A DNA stretch of 46,408 bases from an uncultured Lachnospiraceae bacterium (GCA_946631295.1 CAMOZY010000013.1:1-46408); one strand, 5' to 3'. Positions 26,885 through 34,785 are shown, numbered from the stretch's first letter. The notes: generated by a model not told the origin, from the letters alone. Numbers and translations are program-made.

Positions 26885-27041
26885 TCATGAGGGAGTAGCA
26901 AGCGCACAGCGCAACAAGTCAACATACTGGTCGGAAGACCTGGCTTGTTTTAAATTGCGAGACTCATGTATAGTGATACTATGCGTGAGGTTGACAGGTG
27001 TCATGGTGACCCGGGTATAGGTAAGGCTATATCCGGGTTTT
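26885..27041 (+). promoter_or_regulatory. yybP-ykoY (manganese) riboswitch 2 with intrinsic terminator
   Basis: P1 forms from CATGAG (26886-26891) and CTCATG (26963-26968). Between them are GGGAGTAGC, a GCGC hairpin, GCAACAAGTCAACATAC, a GGTC-GGAA-GACC hairpin with a GNRA loop, GGCTTGT and GCGAGAC. As in copy 1, CTCATGTATAGT (26963-26974) can instead pair with ACTATGCGTGAG (26978-26989). A 12-bp terminator stem (27009-27020 with 27027-27038) with a TTTT tail follows. The gene controlled has a MntP domain, which is the best known target of this riboswitch class and supports the call. Confidence 0.9.
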
Positions 27042-27071
27042 AAAATGCAATAGCAGATCGGAAGAAATGTT

Positions 27072-28433
27072 ATGGGATTGATTGAATTATTGCTCCTTGG
27101 GATAGGACTTTCCATGGATGCATTTGCTGTTTCTATATGTAAGGGTATAGAAACAAAAAAGGCTAACTTAAAACAGGTGCTTTTGTGTGGTATATGGTTT
27201 GGTTTCTTTCAGGGACTTATGCCATTTACTGGATATGTTCTTGGATCGAAACTTGAGTTTATAATAAACAAAATAGCACCATGGCTGGCGTTTGTTCTGC
27301 TTTCAATTATCGGTGTAAATATGATAAGGGAAGCGTTTTCCTCGGAGGAAGAGGAGACCAGAGCAGGTTTTGATGTAAGATCCATGTTCATACTTGCGGT
27401 TGCCACATCAATTGATGCACTTGCTGTCGGAATTACTTTTGTGGCGGTTCCCGTGTCTTTGATCGATGCCCCTGAACTGATCAATACTGTTATCGGATGT
27501 CTGATCATCATGGCGACAACATTTGCTTTTTCATGCCTGGGGGTCAAAATAGGCAATGTTTTTGGAACACGATTCAAGTCAGGAGCTGAAGCGGCAGGTG
27601 GATTTGTACTTGTATTCATAGGCCTCAAGATATTATTTGAACATCTCGGACTACTGGAATTTATGGATAATGGAGATGTTCTGTTCGGACTACTTATCCC
27701 TCTGCTCGGGACTGTACTTGGTTCATCACTGGTATTTGTTACTGACAAAAAGATTAAGGATGGTTTTAAGTCAGTTATGATGGGAATGGCCGGTGGTATT
27801 ATGATGGCATGTTCCATGTGGACCCTGTTATATCCGTCAATTCTTCAGGGTAAGGTAACAACAGCTGCTGTCGGATTTATACTGGGTATAGGATTTCAGT
27901 ACATGCTTGATAAGATAGTGCCCCATACGCATGTTTTTATAAATGCTGAGGAAGGTCTTTCCAACAGATTGAAGTATTCATTTAAGGTGATGCTGTCTGA
28001 AGTGATACATCACGTTCCTGAAGGAATGGCAATTGGAATTATGTTTGCCGGGGCTCTTAACAAATCAGATGAAGTATCACTTGCGGCAGCTTTTGCTCTT
28101 ACCATTGGTATTGCTGTTCAGAATATTCCGGAAGCAATCATTGTATCAGCACCTATACGATCAGGTGGCGAGGAAAAAAGCAAGTCATTCCTGATGGGAG
28201 TTGTCTCCGGTATTATTGAACCCTTTATTGGTATTCTGATGTTGATGATAGTGACTGCTTTTCCCGGAATTCTTCTGTTTACAATGTCGCTTGCCGGTGG
28301 TGCAATTGCCTTTTTGGTAATAGAAGAGAACATACCATCGATGAATGCCGGGAAGCATTCTGATAAAGGAACCATATCATTTGCGTTTTTCTTCTGTCTT
28401 ATGATGCTGATCACATTCTCTAATCTTGTATGA
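27072..28433 (+). CDS. MntP manganese exporter fused to a ZIP transporter
   Basis: The product is 453 residues in one unbroken frame. Residues 1 to about 190 are a complete MntP (DUF204) unit: LSMDAFAVSICKGIE with Asp16, and the pseudo-repeat SIDALAVGIT with Asp115, ending at GLKILFEHLGL. Residues from about 203 to 453 are a complete ZIP unit with HHVPEGMA (from His313), QNIPEAI (from Gln350) and SGIIEPF. In the QNIPE motif the usual final Gly is Ala. MntP exports Mn2+; ZIPs usually import divalent metals, though GufA-like ones may differ. The Mn2+ riboswitch upstream suggests an export role. The ZIP part is a paralogue of the protein at 16651. I do not recall this fusion being described. Confidence 0.9.
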   Translation: MGLIELLLLGIGLSMDAFAVSICKGIETKKANLKQVLLCGIWFGFFQGLMPFTGYVLGSKLEFIINKIAPWLAFVLLSIIGVNMIREAFSSEEEETRAGFDVRSMFILAVATSIDALAVGITFVAVPVSLIDAPELINTVIGCLIIMATTFAFSCLGVKIGNVFGTRFKSGAEAAGGFVLVFIGLKILFEHLGLLEFMDNGDVLFGLLIPLLGTVLGSSLVFVTDKKIKDGFKSVMMGMAGGIMMACSMWTLLYPSILQGKVTTAAVGFILGIGFQYMLDKIVPHTHVFINAEEGLSNRLKYSFKVMLSEVIHHVPEGMAIGIMFAGALNKSDEVSLAAAFALTIGIAVQNIPEAIIVSAPIRSGGEEKSKSFLMGVVSGIIEPFIGILMLMIVTAFPGILLFTMSLAGGAIAFLVIEENIPSMNAGKHSDKGTISFAFFFCLMMLITFSNLV

Positions 28434-28487
28434 TCATAACCTGAAAGACTGCCTGAAATATGGCAGGAATTATTTTGCAAAAAGCCA

Positions 28488-28538
28488 TTGATTATAATAA
28501 ATACAAATGCTAATATATTTCAGTTAGATATCGCTAAC
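28488..28538 (+). promoter_or_regulatory. promoter with GTTAG-N6-CTAAC operator (site 8)
   Basis: TTGATT (28488-28493), 17 bp, TAATAT (28511-28516). The palindrome GTTAGATATCGCTAAC lies at 28523-28538, six bases after the -10. A weak hairpin (CTGCC/GGCAG, about 28450-28467) between the MntP-ZIP stop and this promoter may act as a partial terminator. Confidence 0.78.
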
Positions 28539-28556
28539 TAAATATCAATATAATTC

Positions 28557-28588
28557 TTTTTATACTCCGCTTGAATGCGGAGTAAAAT
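28557..28588 (+). other. leader hairpin between two operators (second instance)
   Basis: ACTCCGC (28564-28570) pairs with GCGGAGT (28577-28583) around TTGAAT, flanked by T-rich 5' and A-rich 3' sequence. Core, flanks and position match the hairpin at 16565-16594. Confidence 0.7.
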
Positions 28589-28594
28589 TATGAG

Positions 28595-28615
28595 GTTAGG
28601 TTAGCTGAATCTAAC
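28595..28615 (+). promoter_or_regulatory. GTTAG-N6-CTAAC operator (site 9) with an extra half-site
   Basis: GTTAGCTGAATCTAAC (28600-28615), 77 bases after site 8, preceded directly by another GTTAG (28595-28599). It lies in the leader, 66 bases before the start codon. Confidence 0.75.
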
Positions 28616-28681
28616 CATAAACCATTCGATATCATGATAATTTAATACTGAACATAAATGTTTATAAGGAGGAAATCGGAG

Positions 28682-29305
28682 ATGGGTCTTTTTAAGAATT
28701 TTGTAAGTCAGACAAGAAAGCCTGAAGGTGTACTTGGAAAAATGATGGTAAATGGTATGAACGGTGGGCATGCAAAAATGGCAGACTGGGGAATGTCTCA
28801 TCTTACGATTGTCAGACCTGAACATATAATTGAGCTAGGATGCGGTGGAGGAAGAAATGCCGGAGAATTGCTAAATAAATATCCGAATGCAAAGGTTACT
28901 GCAATTGATTATTCGGAAGTATCGGTTCAAAAGGCAACAGAATACAATTCTGAAGCCATTAAAAGCGGACGGTGTAAAGTGCAGCAGGGTGATGTATCAG
29001 CACTGACACTTCCGAAAGAGAGCTTTGATCTTGCAACTGCGTTTGAAACTATCTATTTTTGGCCCGGACTTGAAAAATGCTTTACTCAGGTTGCCGGAGT
29101 ACTTAAACCCGGCGGAGTATTCATGATTGTCAATGAATCCGACGGAACCGATGAGGCAAGTCTTAAATTTGAACAGATTATCGAAGGTATGAAGTGTCAT
29201 ACCATTAATGAGATTGAGGCAGCTCTTAAGAGCGCAGGTTTTTCTGAAGTTCAGTCAGATCACCATAAGGATAAACCCTGGATTACCGTAATAGCAAAGA
29301 AATAG
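28682..29305 (+). CDS. class I SAM-dependent methyltransferase
   Basis: The product is 207 residues. Motif I is IIELGCGGGRN (about 49-59), the following acidic strand end is VTAIDYSEVSV, the adenine-side motif is QQGDVSALTLP, and post-motif VLKPGGVFMIVNE is typical of the Methyltransf_11/25 group. The first residues (GVLGKMMVNGMNGGHAKMADW) resemble small-molecule or arsenite-like methyltransferases of Clostridia, but no cysteine set for arsenic is present. The substrate is unknown. The ATG at 28682 follows AAGGAGG (28666-28672). An ATG at 28658 lies upstream of that site and is rejected. It is not related to the methyltransferase at 1072 beyond the fold. Confidence 0.82.
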   Translation: MGLFKNFVSQTRKPEGVLGKMMVNGMNGGHAKMADWGMSHLTIVRPEHIIELGCGGGRNAGELLNKYPNAKVTAIDYSEVSVQKATEYNSEAIKSGRCKVQQGDVSALTLPKESFDLATAFETIYFWPGLEKCFTQVAGVLKPGGVFMIVNESDGTDEASLKFEQIIEGMKCHTINEIEAALKSAGFSEVQSDHHKDKPWITVIAKK

Positions 29306-29363
29306 TTGACATGTATTGATGCATGGCCGGTAGTTTTTTTATTTGTAGTGAAAGGGCAAGAGT

Positions 29364-30137
29364 ATGTATATCAGGGAGTATGGAAGAGAAAAGGACAGAG
29401 TATTGCTGTTTTTTCCCGGAAGCTGTGAATCATGGCAGGATCATGCATATGCAGCCGAAGAACTGGCAGAATCTTTTCATGTGCTGCTGGTTGTGCCTGA
29501 TGCTCAGGATCCTGAAGAACACACTGATTTTATATCTGTTGAGAAAACCGTGGACGATGTGTCAGAATGGCTTGGAAAGCATGGGATAAGCAGGTTGGAT
29601 GCACTTTATGGTCTCAGTTATGGCGGCGGTATGGCCACGCGCTTTTTGGTGACTGCGGGTATTCCTGTTAAGAAAGCAATAATAGATGCCGGGACAGCAC
29701 CATATGAGTATCCGAAAATAATCTGTAAACTGCTGTGTGTAAGAGATTTTCTGGTGTTTAAAGCAGGAAGGGCATCGATAGAACTAATGAAAACAGCTTT
29801 TCCACCAGAGCGATTTGCCAGAAATCCTGAAAGAGCAGATGAAGAATATAAAGAGATCAAAGAGTACCTGAAAACCTACAGTAATAAGACAATCTGGAAT
29901 ATATTCTGGTCTGCAAATAACTATGCTGTTCCTCATCCTGCACCAAAGCTTGGTACTGAAATACAATTCTGGCTTGGGACTGAAGAATGGGGATCCAGAT
30001 TCCGTGATCTGAAGTGGTATCAGAAATATCTTCCTCAGATTGAACTTGTAAAGATACCGGATATGATGCACGGAGAATTTGTAATGATGCATCCAGGGGA
30101 GTTCGCCTCAAAGGCATTAGAGTTTTATAACAGGTAG
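29364..30137 (+). CDS. alpha/beta hydrolase
   Basis: The product is 257 residues. FFPGSCESWQDH forms the oxyanion region, the nucleophile elbow is LYGLSYGGGMA with Ser85, and the catalytic histidine is His236 in DMMHGEF. This is the general serine hydrolase set, closest to the proline iminopeptidase / MhpC-like group. The substrate is unknown. AAAGGG precedes the ATG, 58 bases after the methyltransferase, so the two are probably co-transcribed under operators 8 and 9. Its C-terminal region matches the pseudogene at 26646. Confidence 0.78.
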   Translation: MYIREYGREKDRVLLFFPGSCESWQDHAYAAEELAESFHVLLVVPDAQDPEEHTDFISVEKTVDDVSEWLGKHGISRLDALYGLSYGGGMATRFLVTAGIPVKKAIIDAGTAPYEYPKIICKLLCVRDFLVFKAGRASIELMKTAFPPERFARNPERADEEYKEIKEYLKTYSNKTIWNIFWSANNYAVPHPAPKLGTEIQFWLGTEEWGSRFRDLKWYQKYLPQIELVKIPDMMHGEFVMMHPGEFASKALEFYNR

Positions 30138-30268
30138 TGAGTTGTTGTATATAAAGGGATATCCGGACATGCCGAGTTGGTACATAAGGAGCCGAAGAAA
30201 TTAATTATGATAATAAATAAAGCATATGATGGAAATCTGACATAAGAGGATACGGTAGGGGGATGACC

Positions 30269-30877
30269 ATGAAGATCAGTCTTATAATAGCCGCCATAGG
30301 ACATGTAATCTGCGGTATCACGGATTGTATGCTGGCATATACAAAGGATGGAAGATTTGATTTTTCGGATATAAGGGACAATGAGAAGATGCAGAAGACT
30401 TTTTCATCAATGTCCTTAAAGCAGATTGAACTGGCGATGCTCATCGGAGTGGTTGCGCTGTTTATGGCGTGTTTCGGCTACATAGAGATAAGCAGATGGA
30501 TTTGTACGACAAATCCGGCCATCGGAAACATCATGCTCATTGCATCTATGTTCTTTATGGTTTTAATCTCAGCGCATCATGTTCTGTGTGGGGCTGTTGA
30601 GTGGTTTTATGTAAAGCTGGGAAGAACGGATGATGCTCTTAAGGCTGTTACGGATTTCTTCAGGAGTACTATCATTGCAGCGATTGCATATGTGGGACTG
30701 TTGGTATATGCTGTCATGCTGTTTGTTCTTGTGGTAGCCGGAAAGACGGACCTGCCCTGGTGGGCGTGTGTTTTTAATACTTTTCCGGCATTCCTTATAC
30801 TTGCGCCTACTAAAGTTCCGGCAAAAGGAAACATCGCAAATGCTTTTATGTTTTTCGGACTGGCTATTCTGCTTTGA
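30269..30877 (+). CDS. multi-pass membrane protein, DUF6796-like (paralogue 3)
   Basis: The product is 202 residues with about six helices. The N-terminal GHVICGITDCMLAYTKDG corresponds to the GD motif region of the proteins at 22479 and 25915. Function unknown. I use the ATG at 30269, about six bases after AGGGGG; the ATG at 30263 abuts that site. The 131 bases before it hold no clear feature apart from this ribosome site. Confidence 0.6.
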   Translation: MKISLIIAAIGHVICGITDCMLAYTKDGRFDFSDIRDNEKMQKTFSSMSLKQIELAMLIGVVALFMACFGYIEISRWICTTNPAIGNIMLIASMFFMVLISAHHVLCGAVEWFYVKLGRTDDALKAVTDFFRSTIIAAIAYVGLLVYAVMLFVLVVAGKTDLPWWACVFNTFPAFLILAPTKVPAKGNIANAFMFFGLAILL

Positions 30878-30927
30878 TAATGCTGTATCAGTCACTTTTA
30901 CGCGTTTGTTCTGCAAATAAGAATATT

Positions 30928-30985
30928 GTGTTTGATAAACACGATATTGAGTTGTATATTAACGCAATAGTTAGCAGATGCTAAC
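30928..30985 (+). promoter_or_regulatory. orphan promoter with GTTAG-N6-CTAAC operator (site 10)
   Basis: A perfect GTGTTT-GAT-AAACAC palindrome (30928-30942) overlaps a -35, TTGATA (30932-30937). After 17 bp comes TATATT (30955-30960), and the perfect operator GTTAGCAGATGCTAAC follows at 30970-30985. On the plus strand the next start codon (31017) opens a three-codon frame only, and the transcript would then run antisense through mgtE. Either a small or antisense RNA is made, or the gene once served was lost. Confidence 0.65.
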
Positions 30986-31058
30986 CTCAATAAAATATTA
31001 AAAAAGAGAAGAGAAAATGGAAGAGTAGGGTATCTGAGACCGGTAGAGAGGACCGATT

Positions 31059-32405
31059 CTATAACTTCAGAATCATAGTTGCAATCCTGAAATATGCCAG
31101 CAGGGAGAGTGCATCTACGATAGTTGTGATGAAGGGGCTGGCCATGACCGCAGGGTCAAAACCGAGACGTTTAGCCCCAACCGGAAGCATACATCCGATA
31201 AGCATGGCCATCAGAACTGCCGCAATAAGTGTGAGGCATATGGTAAGTGCTACGGGGATGGTAAGGCGGTCGAATACAAGGAGTTTTACGAAGTTGGCCG
31301 CAGCAAGAGTCAGACCGCAGAATACGGCAACTCTTACTTCTTTCCATATAACTCCGGGAACGTCGGAGTATTCTATCTCTCCAAGAGAAAGACCACGGAT
31401 TACTGTTACGGATGCCTGACCGCCGGCATTTCCGCCTGTATCCATCAGCATAGGTATATATGCTACAAGTACGGCACATACGCTGAGTGCATCTTCAAAT
31501 GACTTGATGATGGCACCGGTAAATGTTGCACTGACCATGAGAAGGAGAAGCCATGGAATCCTCTTTTTATAGGTTTCCATCACTCCGGTCTTCATATATG
31601 TTTTATCAGACGGGAGAATAGCTGCCATTTTTTCCATGTCTTCGGTAGCCTCTTCTTCCATGATATCGACGATATCATCGACTGTAATAATTCCGACAAG
31701 TCTGTTTTCATTATCAACAACCGGCATTGTTGTAAAGTCGTATTTTTTGAACTGGGAAGCAACCTCTTCCTGGTCCATCAGTGTATTAAGGGCAATGACA
31801 TTTTCATGCATTATATCCCCGATTATCTCATCATCATCTGAAAGCAGGAGATATCTTAGAGCCACGGTTCCAAGGAGATGCCTTCCGCTGTCAAGGACAT
31901 AACAGACATTGATGGTCTCTGAATCAACACCGACTCTGCGGATGCGGTTGATGGCTTCTTTTACGGTGGAACTTTCCTTAAGATCCACATACTCGGTGGT
32001 CATTATGCTTCCGGCGCTGTCATCGGGATAGCGCAGGAGCTGATTGATCTCGCGTCTTGTGTCGGGGCTTGCATTGGCAAGGATCCTTGTGACCATATTT
32101 GCCGGCATTTCATCCATGAGGTCTGCAGCATCATCGGCCATCAGGTTATCGATGATCCCTGCAGCTTCCTTATCGGACATGGCGCTTATGATCTTTTGCT
32201 GGAGATCGACATCAAGGTATGAAAAGACGTCCGCAGCCTGGTCTTTGGTCAAGATACGGAACAGCTTCAGCATATGTTCTTCATTGAGTTCTTCTATCCA
32301 TGCAGCAACATCGGCATCGTTGTGTTCGGACAAAATCTCACGAAGTTTCTTATACTCCTTGTTTTCCAGGAGAGACAGAAGCTCATCGAAGTTTTTTTCT
32401 TCCAT
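31059..32405 (-). CDS. mgtE: MgtE-type magnesium transporter
   Basis: The product is 448 residues. An N-terminal helical domain (about 15-125, DAADLMDEMP) is followed by two CBS domains (about 130-255, with MPVVDNENRLVGIITVDDI), a linker helix and five membrane helices from about 280. The TM part has YIPMLMDTGGNAGGQASVTVI, the pore region of MgtE, and a conserved DALSLLAYF near the end. It is a Mg2+-gated Mg2+ channel in the cell membrane; the cytoplasmic domains sense Mg2+. It is the only gene on the minus strand here. GGAGG precedes the ATG. Its leader is about 195 bases long and structured. Confidence 0.95.
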   Translation of the reverse strand: MEEKNFDELLSLLENKEYKKLREILSEHNDADVAAWIEELNEEHMLKLFRILTKDQAADVFSYLDVDLQQKIISAMSDKEAAGIIDNLMADDAADLMDEMPANMVTRILANASPDTRREINQLLRYPDDSAGSIMTTEYVDLKESSTVKEAINRIRRVGVDSETINVCYVLDSGRHLLGTVALRYLLLSDDDEIIGDIMHENVIALNTLMDQEEVASQFKKYDFTTMPVVDNENRLVGIITVDDIVDIMEEEATEDMEKMAAILPSDKTYMKTGVMETYKKRIPWLLLLMVSATFTGAIIKSFEDALSVCAVLVAYIPMLMDTGGNAGGQASVTVIRGLSLGEIEYSDVPGVIWKEVRVAVFCGLTLAAANFVKLLVFDRLTIPVALTICLTLIAAVLMAMLIGCMLPVGAKRLGFDPAVMASPFITTIVDALSLLAYFRIATMILKL

Positions 32406-32570
32406 TTTAAATCCTCCGTTAAGACGGCAAAGCCCGCCTCAACCGGTGGATTTTTTATTTCTGGGAATTCCGGGTGGTGAGGCGAAAAAATGCCGTGATC
32501 ATATAATGCGTACTTCGGGGAACAGAATCGGTACTTCGACTGTCGCTGTTCATATGATCACCACCCTTCT
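32406..32570 (-). promoter_or_regulatory. structured mgtE leader with competing pairings
   Basis: Read on the minus strand, GTGATCATAT (32561-32552) can pair with ATATGATCAC (32504-32495), enclosing a GAACAG/CTGTTC hairpin and two CGAAGTAC repeats. A run of six T residues (32489-32484) follows soon after, so this is a plausible terminator. The overlapping segment GGGTGGTGA (32566-32558) can instead pair with TCACCACCC (32480-32472) beyond the T-run. These folds exclude each other, as in attenuators. I do not see the M-box (ykoK) consensus. Confidence 0.5.
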
Positions 32571-32580
32571 TTGAGAATTG

Positions 32581-32634
32581 GAAAATCAGGTTGATTTTCG
32601 ATTTCATTTTAGTTTCGTAACATGGCAAAGTCAA
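32581..32634 (-). promoter_or_regulatory. mgtE promoter with palindrome at the start point
   Basis: On the minus strand: TTGACT (32634-32629), 17 bp, TAAAAT (32611-32606). The perfect inverted repeat GAAAATCA-GGT-TGATTTTC (32581-32599) lies directly after the -10. It could be an operator or the first hairpin of the leader. Confidence 0.7.
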
Positions 32635-32690
32635 TAAAAAAGGACCATGGAAAAGAAAGACAAGGCAATAATTAAATATGGTGACGGAAT

Positions 32691-32719
32691 TTGAAAAAAG
32701 AGTCTGAGTGTGCTATTTT
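32691..32719 (+). promoter_or_regulatory. ychF promoter
   Basis: TTGAAA (32691-32696), 17 bp, TATTTT (32714-32719), about 70 bases before the ychF start. It is divergent from the mgtE promoter. Confidence 0.6.
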
Positions 32720-32788
32720 AAAGCGTACGCATTTAGGCTTATTTATATTGTAGAAAACCTGAAATATATTTAAGGAGACATAAGAAAA

Positions 32789-33886
32789 ATGAAACTGGGA
32801 ATCGTCGGTCTTCCTAATGTAGGAAAGAGCACACTTTTTAATTCGATAACAAAGGCGGGAGCACAGGCTGCGAATTTCCCGTTCTGTACAATAGATCCCA
32901 ATGTGGGAGTGGTAGCCGTTCCTGATGAAAGGATTGAAAAGCTCGGAAAGTTATACAATACCAAGAAAGTTACCCCCGCTACTATCGAGTTCGTTGATAT
33001 CGCGGGTCTTGTAAAGGGTGCATCCAAGGGCGAAGGTCTTGGAAACCAGTTCCTTGCCAATATCCGTGAGGTTGATGCTATCGTTCATGTTGTAAGATGT
33101 TTCGATGATGATAACGTAATCCATGTGGATGGAAGCGTAGATTCCATAAGAGATATCGAGACTATTAATCTTGAACTTATCTTTGCTGATCTTGAAGTCC
33201 TTGAAAAGCGCATCGCCAAGGTCGCCAAGACTGCGAGAATGGACAAGACTGCAGCGAAGGAACTTGATCTGCTTGAAAGATTCAAGGCGCATCTTGAGGC
33301 GAATAACGCCGCCAGAAGCCTTGTTACAGAGGATGAGGATGAACTGAAATTCCGTAAAGAGTTCAATCTCCTTACTGATAAGCCCGTGATCTATGCTGCC
33401 AATGTGGAAGACGGAGATCTGTCCGATGACGGTGCATCCAACGAGCAGGTAAAGAAGGTACGCGACTTTGCCGCAAAAGAAGGCTCTGAGGTATTCGTTA
33501 TTTCTGCAAGAACGGAAGAAGAGATATCTGAACTTGATGAAGAAGAGAAGAAGGAATTTCTTGATGCACTCGGACTTAAGGAATCAGGTCTTGAGAAGCT
33601 TGTCAGGGCAAGCTATGATCTTCTCGGACTTATGAGTTTTCTTACTGCCGGTGAGGATGAGTGCCGTGCATGGACGATTAAGAAAGGCACCAAGGCTCCT
33701 CAGGCTGCAGGCAAGATCCACACCGATTTTGAGAGAGGTTTTATTAAGGCTGAAGTGATCAATTACCAGGATCTTCTTGATAACGGTTCGATTGCTGCCG
33801 CAAAGGAAAAGGGAATCGTGCGTATCGAGGGAAAAGAGTACGTGGTCCAGGACGGCGATGTTATCCTTTTCAGATTTAACGTATGA
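32789..33886 (+). CDS. ychF: YchF/OLA1 ribosome-associated ATPase
   Basis: The product is 365 residues. The P-loop is GLPNVGKST (7-15), switch II region is DIAGLVKGASKGEG, and the base-recognition motif is NVED rather than NKxD, which marks YchF as preferring ATP. A coiled-coil insertion (about 135-200) and the C-terminal TGS domain (about 280-365, ending VVQDGDVILFRFNV) complete the family layout. It binds ribosomes and is linked to stress responses. AAGGAG precedes the ATG. Its stop overlaps the lgt start by four bases. Confidence 0.97.
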   Translation: MKLGIVGLPNVGKSTLFNSITKAGAQAANFPFCTIDPNVGVVAVPDERIEKLGKLYNTKKVTPATIEFVDIAGLVKGASKGEGLGNQFLANIREVDAIVHVVRCFDDDNVIHVDGSVDSIRDIETINLELIFADLEVLEKRIAKVAKTARMDKTAAKELDLLERFKAHLEANNAARSLVTEDEDELKFRKEFNLLTDKPVIYAANVEDGDLSDDGASNEQVKKVRDFAAKEGSEVFVISARTEEEISELDEEEKKEFLDALGLKESGLEKLVRASYDLLGLMSFLTAGEDECRAWTIKKGTKAPQAAGKIHTDFERGFIKAEVINYQDLLDNGSIAAAKEKGIVRIEGKEYVVQDGDVILFRFNV

Positions 33887-34785
33887 TGAATCCTACAGAT
33901 ATATCATTTCCAAATCTGCATATATATTTAAAGAATGTTCCTGACTGCTTCACTGTATTTGGCTTCGATATTAAATTCTATGCCATTGCGGTTGTCCTTG
34001 GCATGTTTGCCGGAGGCACACTTGCTGCATGGATTGCAAAGCGCGAGGGTTGGAGCAAAGAGATTATCTGGGACTTTTTCTACTACGGAGTTTTTTTCGG
34101 TGTCCTTGGCGCGCGAATTTATTATGTGATATTCGCCTGGGATTATTATAAGAACGATCCGAAGCAGATATTTAATATCAGGCAGGGCGGACTTGCAATA
34201 TACGGCGGTGTCATTGCCGCGTTTCTTACTGTGTACATATATAGCCGGATAAAGAAACTGAACGCCCTCAGACTGCTGGATACCTGTGTTCCGGGACTAA
34301 TACTCGGACAGGCGATAGGCAGATGGGGCAATTTCTTTAACCGGGAAGTGTTTGGAGAATATACTGATAATATCTTCGCAATGCGTCTTCCGATAGCTGC
34401 GGTAAGAGCCAGAGATATATCCGAGTCATTACAGGCACATATAGGAGAAGGAGAGAACTTTATTCAGGTTCACCCCACATTCCTTTATGAAAGTCTGTGG
34501 AATATCGGAATTGTGATCCTTCTGGTCCTCTTCGGAAAAGTAAGGAAATTTTACGGAGAGATTGCACTTTTGTACTTGGCAGGTTATGGCCTGGGGAGAT
34601 TCTGGATAGAAGGCATCCGCACGGATACACTTTTTATCCCCGGCACAACGCTTGCGGTTTCCCAGGTTCTGGCAGTGGTGATGCTCGTTTTCAGCATTAT
34701 ATGTGATGCGGTTGTACGGTATCTGATTTCCCACGGAAAATTAAAATCTATCGTTTTTTGCCCACCTAATCCCACCGAAAACTAA
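33883..34785 (+). CDS. lgt: prolipoprotein diacylglyceryl transferase
   Basis: The product is 300 residues with about seven membrane helices. The hallmark GQAIGRWGNFFNREVFG (about 145-161) includes the essential arginine, and HPTFLYESLWN follows. It transfers diacylglycerol from phosphatidylglycerol to the lipobox cysteine of prolipoproteins in the cell membrane. The start overlaps the ychF stop (ATGA), so translation is coupled; a second ATG at 33886 is equally possible. A strong terminator follows at 34810, ending the ychF-lgt operon. Confidence 0.97.
   Translation: MMNPTDISFPNLHIYLKNVPDCFTVFGFDIKFYAIAVVLGMFAGGTLAAWIAKREGWSKEIIWDFFYYGVFFGVLGARIYYVIFAWDYYKNDPKQIFNIRQGGLAIYGGVIAAFLTVYIYSRIKKLNALRLLDTCVPGLILGQAIGRWGNFFNREVFGEYTDNIFAMRLPIAAVRARDISESLQAHIGEGENFIQVHPTFLYESLWNIGIVILLVLFGKVRKFYGEIALLYLAGYGLGRFWIEGIRTDTLFIPGTTLAVSQVLAVVMLVFSIICDAVVRYLISHGKLKSIVFCPPNPTEN

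Noticed and set aside
27160-27175. CTAAC inside the mntP coding region
   Set aside because: No partner GTTAG at the right distance and it lies within codons.
27209-27817. Minus-strand open frame (202 codons) opposite the MntP domain
   Set aside because: Shadow of a conserved membrane protein; composition and lack of start signals argue against a gene.
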